A DNA stretch of 7,860 nt from Opitutales bacterium (GTDB lineage: Bacteria; Verrucomicrobiota; Verrucomicrobiia; Opitutales; T3Sed10-336). Where the stretch lies: positions 1 to 7,860 of the forward strand of contig SLOW01000247.1 in NCBI GenBank assembly GCA_007132315.1. Reading direction: 5' to 3'. The notes below the pieces were generated by a model. That model was not told the origin of the DNA. It saw only the letters and a list, made by a program, of their open reading frames with translations, and made no database searches. The position numbers and the translations under genes were made by a program. This document shows, one piece after another, positions 1-7,561 of this stretch (position 1 is the first letter of the stretch; each line of letters starts with the position of its first letter).

Positions 1-1990
1 CAAGGACGAGGTCAATCCAGTCTTCCTCATGATGGATTCCGGCGCCCGGGGCAATCGTCAACAGGTTCGCCAGCTCTGCGGAACCCGCGGGCTCATGGCC
101 AAACCGTCCGGAGAGATTATCGAGCGTCCGATCCTGTCCTCCTTCCGCGAGGGATTGACGGTGCTCGAATACTTCATTTCCACCCACGGCGCGCGCAAGG
201 GATTGGCCGATACAGCCCTGAAAACCGCCGACGCGGGGTACCTCACCCGGAAACTGTGCGATGTCTCCATGGATCTCGTGATCACCGACGAGGATGTGGA
301 CACCCGTGCGGGCATCTGGAAAAAGGCGATCTTCGAAGGGGAGGACGAAATCGTCAGCCTCAGCGAACGCATCGCCGGCCGGACCGCCAGTGACGACATC
401 AAGGATCCGCTGAATCCGTCGGAAACCATTATCAAGAGCGGCGAACTCATCACGGAGGAAATCGCCCGGCGCATCGACGACGCCGGCATCGACCGGGTCA
501 AGGTGATGTCGCCTCTGACCAGTCGGACCAAGAACGGTATCCCCGCGCAGGCCTACGGAATCAACCCGGCGACGAATCGTCTGGTGGAGACTGGGACGTC
601 CGTCGGTATCATCGCCGCCCAGTCGATCGGCGAGCCGGGCACCCAGCTCACGATGCGTACCTTCCACATCGGGGGTATCGCCAGCAGCGGCTTCCGCAAT
701 CCGGAGATCCGGGTACGCCACAGCGGTACCGTCCAGTACAAGGGACTGCGCCTGGTGCGCACCACTGAGGGCGCGAGTATCGTGCTCAACAAGACCGGTT
801 CCATCCGCATCATGGACGAGGAGGAAGATCGCGAGCTCGAAACCCACAATATCGTGGCCGGTTCGGTCCTGACGGTGGGCGACGGCGAGAAGATCAAGAG
901 CGGCGATGCGCTCGCCATGTGGGATCCGTACAACATTCCGATTCTCTCGGAGAAGTCCGGAAAGGTGCGCTTCCACGACATGATTTCGGGAGTCACCGTC
1001 AAGCGCGAACTGGACGAAAGCACCGGCCAGGTCGCCACCGCCGTGATCGAGCACAAGGAGGACCTGAACCCGCAGGTGGAGATCTGTGACGACAAGGGCA
1101 AGCTGGTTGCGTCCTACGCGATTCCCACCGGCGCCCAGGTGGTTGTCAACGAGGGTGACGAAATCGCCCCCGGAGCCCTCCTCGCCAAGACCCCGCGCCA
1201 GGCGTCCCGTACCAAGGACATCACCGGCGGTCTTCCCCGGGTGGCCGAGCTCTTCGAGGCCCGCCGTCCCAAGGAGGCGACCGAAATGGCCAAGATCGAC
1301 GGCATCGTGTCGATGGGCGGAACCGTCCGCGGCAAAAAGAAACTCGTTGTCACCAATCAGGACAGCGGTGAAGAGGAGGAACACCTTATCGCCCACGGCA
1401 AGCAGATCATCGTTCAGATCGGGGATTACGTGCACAAGGGGCAACACCTCACCGAAGGTTCGGCCGACCCACACGAAATTCTCGATGTTCTCGGCCCCAC
1501 CGCGCTCTACGACTTCCTGATTTCGGAAGTCCAAGAGGTATACCGCTTGCAGGGCGTCACCATCAACGACAAGCACATCGAGGTCATTATTAGCCAGATG
1601 CTGCGCAAGATCCGTGTCGCCGATCCGGGTGACACCGATTGGTTCTGGGGTGAACAGGTGGATCGGACCGCGTTTCTCGAGGAGAACCAGCGGATCACGG
1701 ACGCCGGCGGCAAACCGGCGGAAGGCGAGCCGATTCTGCTGGGTATCACCAAGGCGGCGCTGGAAACCGAAAGTTTCATTTCGGCGGCCTCCTTCCAGGA
1801 AACCACGCGCGTGCTCACCGACGCCGCCACTCTCGGCAAAGTGGACGAGCTTAAGGGCTTCAAGGAGAACGTGATCATGGGCAACCTGATTCCGGCCGGA
1901 ACCGGCCTTCCCAAGTATCGCAATCTCCGCATCAAACTGCCCTACGGAAGTGAAATGACTGAAGAAACCAAACCGAGTGAGGCCGGCTGA
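1..1990 (+). CDS. rpoC: DNA-directed RNA polymerase subunit beta' (5'-truncated by window edge)
   Basis: Largest catalytic subunit of RNA polymerase. The reading frame is open from base 2, so the first ATG (29) is internal. Seen in order: the NPVFLMMDSGARGN segment; the bridge helix (FREGLTVLEYFISTHGARKG, about 143-205); the trigger-loop N-terminal half (AAQSIGEPGTQLTMRTFHIGG, about 614-676) with the substrate-contacting Met-Arg and His; an insertion of about 170 residues (roughly 680-1205) resembling the SI3 sandwich-barrel insert; the trigger-loop C-terminal half (TKDITGGLPRVAELFEARRP); then the conserved C-terminal core (VQEVYRLQGVTINDKHIEVI, ESFISAASFQETTRVL, NVIMGNLIPAGTG). It ends in a short acidic tail and TGA. 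Odd: the four cysteines that form the second zinc site in E. coli beta' (C814, C888, C895, C898) are replaced by V, S, P and A. Only three unrelated cysteines remain in this fragment. rpoB is expected upstream, outside the window. Identity is certain. Confidence 0.99.
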   Translation, partial: KDEVNPVFLMMDSGARGNRQQVRQLCGTRGLMAKPSGEIIERPILSSFREGLTVLEYFISTHGARKGLADTALKTADAGYLTRKLCDVSMDLVITDEDVDTRAGIWKKAIFEGEDEIVSLSERIAGRTASDDIKDPLNPSETIIKSGELITEEIARRIDDAGIDRVKVMSPLTSRTKNGIPAQAYGINPATNRLVETGTSVGIIAAQSIGEPGTQLTMRTFHIGGIASSGFRNPEIRVRHSGTVQYKGLRLVRTTEGASIVLNKTGSIRIMDEEEDRELETHNIVAGSVLTVGDGEKIKSGDALAMWDPYNIPILSEKSGKVRFHDMISGVTVKRELDESTGQVATAVIEHKEDLNPQVEICDDKGKLVASYAIPTGAQVVVNEGDEIAPGALLAKTPRQASRTKDITGGLPRVAELFEARRPKEATEMAKIDGIVSMGGTVRGKKKLVVTNQDSGEEEEHLIAHGKQIIVQIGDYVHKGQHLTEGSADPHEILDVLGPTALYDFLISEVQEVYRLQGVTINDKHIEVIISQMLRKIRVADPGDTDWFWGEQVDRTAFLEENQRITDAGGKPAEGEPILLGITKAALETESFISAASFQETTRVLTDAATLGKVDELKGFKENVIMGNLIPAGTGLPKYRNLRIKLPYGSEMTEETKPSEAG

Positions 1991-2018
1991 GCGCAAATCA
2001 CCTTTCGACAAGGGGAAC

Positions 2019-2047
2019 GGGGCCGAAAGCGGACTGCTCTCGGCTCC
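2019..2047 (+). terminator. Stem-loop after rpoC, possible rpo operon terminator
   Basis: An inverted repeat starts 28 bases after the rpoC stop. An 8-bp arm (GGGGCCGA against TCGGCTCC, with one G-U pair) is followed by an A/C mismatch, 3 more pairs (AGC/GCT) and the loop GGACT. The downstream sequence TATCTCGACTTTG is only mildly T-rich, so this is not a textbook intrinsic terminator. Its position favours a role in ending the rpoBC transcript or protecting its 3' end. That role is inferred. Confidence 0.42.
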
Positions 2048-2086
2048 TATCTCGACTTTGATGGTGATGATGCCGGGATTCGGGGC

Positions 2087-2114
2087 TTGATCTGAGAGGG
2101 AATTTTTTTCTAAT
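2087..2114 (+). promoter_or_regulatory. Possible sigma-70-type promoter for the secreted-protein gene
   Basis: TTGATC (2087-2092, 4 of 6 matches to TTGACA), a 16-base spacer and TCTAAT (2109-2114, 5 of 6 matches to TATAAT) form a plausible -35/-10 pair. The spacer contains a run of seven T (2103-2109). Transcription would start near 2119-2123, almost on the two candidate ATG codons (2118 and 2124). No properly spaced Shine-Dalgarno exists: GAGAGGG ends 17 bases before 2118. A near-leaderless mRNA would fit. Consensus matches of this quality also occur by chance, so this is tentative. Confidence 0.3.
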
Positions 2115-2117
2115 CCC

Positions 2118-2687
2118 ATGGGCATGGCGTTCACTCTTCGATGCGCGATCGTACTGCTGGCCACGTCCCTGCTGTGGCCCGCCGCCGCTTCGGCGCGCGA
2201 TGTGACGCGTTCGGATTTCGGACGTCGCGCCCCGGTCGAAGGGGAACGCTTTTCCACCGAATCCCGGACGTTCCAACGCAACGCCGCCATCGCGGAGAAG
2301 CGTTTTTCCGTCCAGGAGTGGCACGCCAACTACAACACGCTGGGACGCAAGCGGGCGAATATCGATATGGCGCCGCGCGAGCGCGAGGTCATGAAGCACC
2401 GGAGGCTTTCGTTCGACCGCAAGGCAACGTCGATGTCGCGTTTCGAAGGTCGCCAGGCGTTCATCCGCAACCTCGATGAGGTGGAGCATTCCCGCGACGC
2501 TCTCCGCCATGAAAATGTCGCGGTGCGCCGGTTCGACGGCCCCATGGGCGAGGTTCGCGCCGAACTCGGCGGCGAGGAGGAGTTGTCCGTGGACGACATC
2601 AACCGGTTCTTCTACATGCGCAACCGGCGCGGTGGTCAGGAAGCGGACGAGATCCCCGTGAACCGGGCGGGCATGGGCGGTGATTGA
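2118..2687 (+). CDS. Secreted arginine-rich protein of unknown function
   Basis: A 189-residue protein that I do not recognise. Residues 1-26 look like a Sec signal peptide: a short n-region with one Arg, a hydrophobic core around CAIVLLATSLLW, and an Ala-rich end with predicted cleavage after ASA and before RDV. The mature part, about 163 residues, has no cysteine, no membrane segment and no lipobox. By my count it has about 28 Arg and only 4 Lys. It carries recurrent Arg/Phe patches (GERFS, EKRFS, MSRFEGR, RRFDG) and alternating acidic and basic residues, suggesting a largely helical or partly disordered periplasmic protein. Third codon positions are strongly G/C, like the flanking genes, which supports real coding over the open antisense frame. 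The start is ATG 2118 or ATG 2124; neither has a well-spaced ribosome binding site. It stands alone, 127 bases after rpoC and 116 bases before hrpA. Confidence 0.75.
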   Translation: MGMAFTLRCAIVLLATSLLWPAAASARDVTRSDFGRRAPVEGERFSTESRTFQRNAAIAEKRFSVQEWHANYNTLGRKRANIDMAPREREVMKHRRLSFDRKATSMSRFEGRQAFIRNLDEVEHSRDALRHENVAVRRFDGPMGEVRAELGGEEELSVDDINRFFYMRNRRGGQEADEIPVNRAGMGGD

Positions 2688-2727
2688 CGGTCCGGGCGCG
2701 CTGTCTCCCTGTGGATCAGGATGCCCG

Positions 2728-2747
2728 AACCAATCGTATCGATGGTT
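2728..2747 (+). terminator. Weak stem-loop with T-tract between the secreted-protein gene and hrpA
   Basis: AACC-(A bulge)-ATCG, loop TAT, then CGAT-GGTT gives an 8-bp stem with one bulge, followed by TTCG so that the run reads GGTTTTCG. It lies 41 bases after the stop of the secreted-protein gene. The stem is half A/T and the T run is short, so any terminator activity would be modest. The rest of the 116-base gap shows no convincing promoter for hrpA. Confidence 0.25.
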
Positions 2748-2803
2748 TTCGTCGCGGCCCGAAGTTGAGGATTGAACCGTGGGTTCTCTGATCGATTGAC
2801 ACC

Positions 2804-5800
2804 ATGCCGTCTCCGCGTCAGCACCCTTCACCCATCCCGGATCCGCGGGAATGCCTGGTGGCGGACCGCTTGCACTACCTGCGCTTGTGGGCGGAGCAGG
2901 GGGAGGAACGCACGTTGGCCGACCGGCGGTTGGCGGGGCGATTGCGGCGCTCGCACGGGATCTGGAAGAGCAGACGCGATCGCCTGCCCCGGGTTTCCTA
3001 TCCTCCAGAGCTTCCGATCACCGCGCGCCGCGAGGAAATTGTCGCGCTGATCCGGGAACACCCGGTGGTGGTTGTCGCGGGAGAAACCGGCTCGGGCAAG
3101 ACCACCCAGATCCCAAAAATGTGCCTGGAGGCGGGACTCGGGGTGGCGGGGAAAATCGCCTGCACCCAGCCGCGGCGGGTCGCGGCGCTCTCGGTCTCGC
3201 AGCGTGTCGCCCAGGAGCTCGATGTGGTCTGGGGACGTGAGGTCGGCTGCAAGATCCGCTTTTCGGACCAAACGTATCCGGGAACGCTGATCAAGATGAT
3301 GACCGATGGCGTGCTCCTCGCGGAGATCCAGGGCGATCCGGATCTGACCGAATACGAGGTGATCCTCATCGACGAGGCTCACGAGCGCAGTCTCAATATC
3401 GATTTTCTGCTCGGACACCTGCGGCGCCTGCGGGAGCGCCGGCCCGACCTCAAGGTGATCGTCACGTCGGCCACCATCGACCCGGAGACCTTTTCCCGGG
3501 CGTTCGGTGGGGCCCCGGTCGTCGAGGTCTCGGGCCGCACCTATCCGGTGGAAACGGAATACCGGCCGTTGGACGCCTTTCTGGAGGAGGAGGGCGAGCT
3601 GACCTACATCGAGGCGGCGGCCGCCGCGGTCGAGGAAATTGTCAGCGGCCGTTCCGGCGGCGACATCCTCGTTTTCATGCCCGGGGAGCGCGACATCCGG
3701 GAAACCCGCGACCTGATCGAGGACCGGCGACTCCCGGGGTGCGAAATCCTGCCTCTGTTCGGTCGGTTGAGCGGGGGGGATCAACAGCGGATTTTCCAGT
3801 CCTCGAATCGCCGCAAGATCATTATCGCGACCAATATCGCGGAGACCTCGCTTACGATTCCCGGAATCCGCTACGTCATTGACACGGGCCTGGCGCGGAT
3901 CAGCCGATTCAGTCCCCAGACCCGGACTCAGCGGCTTCCCGTGGAACCGATTTCCCGTAGCAGCGCCGACCAGCGCAAAGGCCGCTGCGGCCGGGTGGCC
4001 GACGGTGTCTGTGTGCGACTCTATGCGGAAGAGGACTACGAGGCCCGATCGCGATTCACCCCGCCGGAAATTCTCCGGTCGAATCTGGCTTCCGTCATAC
4101 TGCGGATGAAAGCGTTCCAGCTCGGGGAGGTGGAGCGGTTCCCCTTCATCGATCCACCCCACGACAAGGCGATCAAGGCCGGATACACCCTCCTCCAGGA
4201 TCTCGGCGCCCTCGACCGAAAGCGGGAACTGACCGATCTCGGCCACCGCCTGGCCCGCCTGCCGGTGGATCCGGTCATCGGGCGGATGCTGCTGGAGTCG
4301 CTGCGGGAGAACGCGCTGCGCGAGGTGCTTGTCATCGCCTCCGGTCTAAGCGTCCAGGATCCCCGCGAGCGGCCTGTGGAAGCGCGGGCGGCGGCCGATG
4401 AGATGCACCGCCGGTTCCTGAACCGTGAATCGGATTTTCTGACTCTTTTCAATATTTGGGAAGCCTACCACGACGAAACCGAACGCCTGAGCCAGGGGCG
4501 GTTGCGCAAGTTTTGTAAGACGCATTTTCTCTCCTACACCCGCTTGCGCGAATGGCGGGATCTGCACCGGCAACTGGTCGAGGTGCTGATAGACCTCAAG
4601 CAATACCGCCCGAACAAGACACCCGCGGATTGCGCGGCGATCCACCGGTCGATTCTCAGCGGACTGTTGGGAAACGTGGCGAAGCGCGACGAAGGCAACC
4701 GCTTCCTCGCCACCCACTACCGCAAGGCCATGGTGTTCCCGGGATCGGGACTCTTCGATCGGGAGGCGGCCCGGTTCGCGAAAGTTGGCGGGGCGAAAAA
4801 GAAAGCGCAGCAAGAAAAACCCCGGAACAAAGGTCCGGAATGGATCATGGCCGGCGAATGGTTCCAGACCGGACGTCTGTACGCCCGCACCTGCGCGCGG
4901 ATCGAGCCGGACTGGCTGCCCGCGCTGGGCGCTCACTTGTGCAAGGCGGTGGTTTCGGAACCGCGTTGGGAGGCGAAATCCGGCCAGGTGCTGGCGGGTG
5001 AACGGATGTTTTTGTACGGTCTGGAAGTCCGGCGCCGACGGGTCGGATACGAACGGCACCAGCGGGAGGATGCGGTGGAAATTTTCGTTCGCGACGGCTT
5101 GGTGGCGGATGAGGTGCGCGAGCGGTTCGGCTTTCTCGAGCACAACCGCAAGCTGTGCCGGGAATTCCAGGAACGGCGCACGCGGTTGCGACAGAGCGCC
5201 GGGTGGGCGATGGAGGAACGGCTTTACGCGTTTTACCGCGAGCGGATCGGTGACGCGGCCTGCGTCGCGGAATTGCGGCGGTTGATCCGTGACCGAGGGA
5301 ACGATGATTTTCTCAGGCTCGGCGAAAACGACCTTCCCGACGGGGGCGGGAAAACGTTCGATTCCGGCGCTTTCCCCGCCGAGGTCCGGCTCGGAGAACG
5401 CGCGGTGTCCCTGGAATACAATTACACGCCCGGCGAGGAGAGGGACGGAGTCACCCTCAATGTGCCGATCGAAGAAGTGTCCGCCCTGCGCCCCGGGATG
5501 CTCGACTGGCTGGTTCCCGGTTACCTGGAGGAACGGATCGATTGTTTGTTGCGCGGCCTGCCCAAAACCACCCGCAAGCGCCTTTTTCCCATCGGCGACA
5601 AAGTCGGTGAATTACTGGATGTCCTGAAACCTTCGGCGCGACCGCTGACGGAGGTGCTGAGCGAGGAGATCGCTTCGCGTTACGGCGTTCGCATCGGGCG
5701 CGGAGAATGGCCTGAAGAAAACGTTCCCGAATACCTGAAGCCGCGTATCGAGGTGAAGGATACCGGCAACCGGACGCTCGCGTCCGGCCGCGACTGGGAC

Positions 5801-6751
5801 CGGGTGGTCGAGCGTTGCGACCGGCGCCGGGAATCGGCGGCTCGCGACGGGTCCGGAGCGGATGCGCTGCCGGGGTGGCGCGAAGCGGCGGCCCGGTGGG
5901 AGTGTTCGGGCGTCACCGGATGGACCTTCGGCGACGTGCCGGAGAGTTTGCGCGCCGGTGAGATCGCGGGGGTTCCGGTGGAGGCGTTTCCCGGCCTTTG
6001 CCGGGAAAACGACGGCACGGCCGGACTGCGCCTGTTCCGCTCGCGCGCAGAGGCGGAAGCGTCCAGCCGGGAAGGTTTGCTGGCGCTTTGCGTGCGGGTG
6101 GCGGGCAAGGACCTGGCCTGGCTGCGCCGGGACCTGAAAGCCTTGCGCGAACTGGGGCCGGATTACGCTACCTTGCACCCCGCCTCACCGATCGAAGAGG
6201 CCGCGTATGCCAATCTGCTCAGGCATTTGTACCTGCGCGATCCGGTGCTGCCGCTGAAACGGGAACGTTTCGAAGCTTTGCTGGCGCGTGCCCGCGAGGA
6301 AATGCGCGGCCTGCCCGCACGGCTGGCTGACACCCTAGAGGACATCCTGAAGCGGCGGCGCGAATTGCTGACCGGGAAAGCGGCGGAGCAGGCGTGGGTG
6401 CCGAAGGCGGTGAGTGGCCTGGTCGCGCTGGATATCCTGGAAGCCGTTCCCTATGCCCGTCTGGTCCACCTGCCCCGTTATTTGCGAGCGGTCCAGGTTC
6501 GGCTCGAACGCGCGAGGATCAATCCCGTCAAAGACGAGGAAAAACAGGCGCGCGTCCGCCCGTTCGCGGAAGCCCTCGAGCGACTGGAGCGGGAGGCCGG
6601 AGCGAAGGGGTATGATCGCTGCGAATTGGAGGAACTGCGCTGGCTGATCGAGGAGTTCAAGGTTTCCGTGTTCGCCCAGGAACTGGGCACGCCGGTCAAA
6701 GTTTCCGCCAAAAAACTGGAGGAACGCATCCATTCCATCGAGACGCGGTAA
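2804..6751 (+). CDS. hrpA: ATP-dependent DEAH-box RNA helicase HrpA
   Basis: A cytoplasmic 3'-5' RNA helicase of 1315 residues, close to E. coli HrpA (1300). In that species HrpA has been linked to fimbrial mRNA processing and to rescue of collided ribosomes. Helicase motifs are intact: I GETGSGKT (93-100), Ia TQPRRVAA (121-128), II DEAH (190-193), III SAT (222-224), IV ILVFMPGERDI (288-298), V TNIAETSLTIPG (343-354), VI QRKGRCGR (390-397). Winged-helix/ratchet (about 410-600) and OB-fold (about 615-760) regions follow. The long C-terminal region (about 880-1315) resembles DUF3418, including LDWLVPGYLEE (900-910) and the terminal FAQELGTP (1290-1297). A Lys-rich insertion (about 655-678, including GGAKKKAQQEK) sits in the OB-fold region. 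ATG 2804 has no obvious Shine-Dalgarno; a GTG at residue 19 is an alternative, but 92 residues before motif I fits the family. Function in this organism is inferred from the family. Confidence 0.98.
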   Translation: MPSPRQHPSPIPDPRECLVADRLHYLRLWAEQGEERTLADRRLAGRLRRSHGIWKSRRDRLPRVSYPPELPITARREEIVALIREHPVVVVAGETGSGKTTQIPKMCLEAGLGVAGKIACTQPRRVAALSVSQRVAQELDVVWGREVGCKIRFSDQTYPGTLIKMMTDGVLLAEIQGDPDLTEYEVILIDEAHERSLNIDFLLGHLRRLRERRPDLKVIVTSATIDPETFSRAFGGAPVVEVSGRTYPVETEYRPLDAFLEEEGELTYIEAAAAAVEEIVSGRSGGDILVFMPGERDIRETRDLIEDRRLPGCEILPLFGRLSGGDQQRIFQSSNRRKIIIATNIAETSLTIPGIRYVIDTGLARISRFSPQTRTQRLPVEPISRSSADQRKGRCGRVADGVCVRLYAEEDYEARSRFTPPEILRSNLASVILRMKAFQLGEVERFPFIDPPHDKAIKAGYTLLQDLGALDRKRELTDLGHRLARLPVDPVIGRMLLESLRENALREVLVIASGLSVQDPRERPVEARAAADEMHRRFLNRESDFLTLFNIWEAYHDETERLSQGRLRKFCKTHFLSYTRLREWRDLHRQLVEVLIDLKQYRPNKTPADCAAIHRSILSGLLGNVAKRDEGNRFLATHYRKAMVFPGSGLFDREAARFAKVGGAKKKAQQEKPRNKGPEWIMAGEWFQTGRLYARTCARIEPDWLPALGAHLCKAVVSEPRWEAKSGQVLAGERMFLYGLEVRRRRVGYERHQREDAVEIFVRDGLVADEVRERFGFLEHNRKLCREFQERRTRLRQSAGWAMEERLYAFYRERIGDAACVAELRRLIRDRGNDDFLRLGENDLPDGGGKTFDSGAFPAEVRLGERAVSLEYNYTPGEERDGVTLNVPIEEVSALRPGMLDWLVPGYLEERIDCLLRGLPKTTRKRLFPIGDKVGELLDVLKPSARPLTEVLSEEIASRYGVRIGRGEWPEENVPEYLKPRIEVKDTGNRTLASGRDWDRVVERCDRRRESAARDGSGADALPGWREAAARWECSGVTGWTFGDVPESLRAGEIAGVPVEAFPGLCRENDGTAGLRLFRSRAEAEASSREGLLALCVRVAGKDLAWLRRDLKALRELGPDYATLHPASPIEEAAYANLLRHLYLRDPVLPLKRERFEALLARAREEMRGLPARLADTLEDILKRRRELLTGKAAEQAWVPKAVSGLVALDILEAVPYARLVHLPRYLRAVQVRLERARINPVKDEEKQARVRPFAEALERLEREAGAKGYDRCELEELRWLIEEFKVSVFAQELGTPVKVSAKKLEERIHSIETR

Positions 6752-6758
6752 CGCAAAG

Positions 6759-6781
6759 CCCCGACGCGGGCCGTTGCGGGG
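6759..6781. terminator. GC-rich hairpin between convergent hrpA and rsmI
   Basis: CCCCG (6759-6763) pairs with CGGGG (6777-6781). An asymmetric internal loop and a further CG/CG pairing lie inside, around the loop CGGGC. It starts 7 bases after the hrpA stop, in the 60-base gap between two genes reading towards each other. There is no T-tract on either strand, so intrinsic termination is doubtful. In a sequence this GC-rich, short stems form easily by chance. Confidence 0.22.
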
Positions 6782-6811
6782 GAGACAGGTCGCCACTGAC
6801 GTCCCGACCGG

Positions 6812-7561
6812 TCACAGGACGAACCCGTCCGGCGCGATGAGCACCACGAATTCACCCTTGCGACTGAGGCTCTTGAACCGGTCGCGAATATCGCCCGCGG
6901 GGCCGGTGTGGACTTGCTCGTGGATCTTGGTGAGTTCCTTGGCGACCGCGATGGTCCGCTCGGGGCCGAGTGACTCGACGAGATCGTTCAGGCATTTTTC
7001 AATGCGGTGGGACGATTCGTAGAGGCAGATCGTGTGTGGAAACGAGCGGTGGGCTTCGAAGAAACGTTGCCGGGCGGCTTTCTTGGGCGGGAGGAATCCG
7101 GCGAAAAAGAACGCGTCCGTCGGTAATCCGGCGATGGACAACGCCGCGACAGCGGCGTTGGGACCTGGAATGGAGATCACGTTCAGCCCGCGACGGCGGC
7201 ATTCCCGCACGAGGCGAAAACCCGGGTCGCTGAGCCCGGGGGTTCCGGCGTCGGAGATCAGGGCGAAGCTCTCCCCGCCGGCGATCCGTTCGGCCAGATG
7301 GGGGGCCCGGGCCCGTTCGTTGTGCTCGTGGTGGGCGAGCATCGGCACGCCCGAGATCTCCCAGCGCGCGAGCAGTTTGGCGGCCGTCCGGGTGTCTTCG
7401 CAGAGGAGAGCGTCGGCGCCGGCGAGGATCTCTCGCGCGCGTGGGCTCAAGTCGGCCAGGTTTCCGATCGGCGTGGCCACCACATGAAGGGCGCCGGATC
7501 GGGAAGCCGGATCGGGAGAAGTGGGCGATTCCGTTTGGGGAGAACGGGTCAACGGCGTCAA
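6812..7561 (-). CDS. rsmI: 16S rRNA (cytidine(1402)-2'-O)-methyltransferase RsmI
   Basis: A SAM-dependent enzyme that methylates the 2'-OH of C1402 in the 16S rRNA decoding centre. With the m4C1402 enzyme RsmH it tunes P-site start-codon fidelity. Tetrapyrrole-methylase-fold signatures are clear: VATPIGNLADLSPRAREIL at the N-terminus, LLCEDTRTAAKLL, HHEHNE, ALISDAGTPGLSDPG, SIPGPNAAVAALSIAGLP, FFFAGFLPPKK, CLYESSHRI, AVAKELTKIHEQVHTG and the final RKGEFVVLIA. The protein stops about six residues later, so it lacks the C-terminal helical extension of about 50 residues seen in the 286-residue E. coli protein. The start is uncertain. The frame is open up to 7645 but has no ATG. TTG 7561, overlapping the stop of the upstream lipoprotein as TTGA, and TTG 7552 are the best candidates; GTG 7591 and 7609 would overlap further. 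From 7561 the protein has 249 residues with about 24 low-complexity residues before the conserved core. It is the last gene of the minus-strand cluster. Confidence 0.96.
   Translation of the reverse strand: MTPLTRSPQTESPTSPDPASRSGALHVVATPIGNLADLSPRAREILAGADALLCEDTRTAAKLLARWEISGVPMLAHHEHNERARAPHLAERIAGGESFALISDAGTPGLSDPGFRLVRECRRRGLNVISIPGPNAAVAALSIAGLPTDAFFFAGFLPPKKAARQRFFEAHRSFPHTICLYESSHRIEKCLNDLVESLGPERTIAVAKELTKIHEQVHTGPAGDIRDRFKSLSRKGEFVVLIAPDGFVL

Noticed and set aside
2048..2110. Seven-T run (2103-2109) as an intrinsic terminator for rpoC
   Set aside because: No stable hairpin directly precedes the T run; the best short pairings around 2070-2086 are weak. It fits better as part of a promoter spacer.
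1998..2831. Minus-strand open frame of 277 codons opposite the secreted-protein gene
   Set aside because: The plus-strand frame has a convincing signal peptide and G/C-rich third positions. The antisense product has neither, and it crosses both intergenic gaps and the hrpA start.
2828..4246. Minus-strand open frame of 472 codons opposite the hrpA helicase core
   Set aside because: It lies entirely antisense to highly conserved HrpA motifs. Its translation is low-complexity and rich in Arg, Asp and His, with no recognisable domain. Long antisense frames are common in GC-rich genes.
4346..5143. Minus-strand open frame of 265 codons opposite the middle of hrpA
   Set aside because: It is antisense to conserved HrpA sequence and its product shows no family features.
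6800..6821. Palindrome GACCGGTC inside a CGTCC/GGACG inverted repeat over the rsmI stop
   Set aside because: The stem is only 5 bp with a 12-base loop. Part of it is rsmI coding sequence and there is no T-tract, so it is probably a chance GC-rich symmetry.
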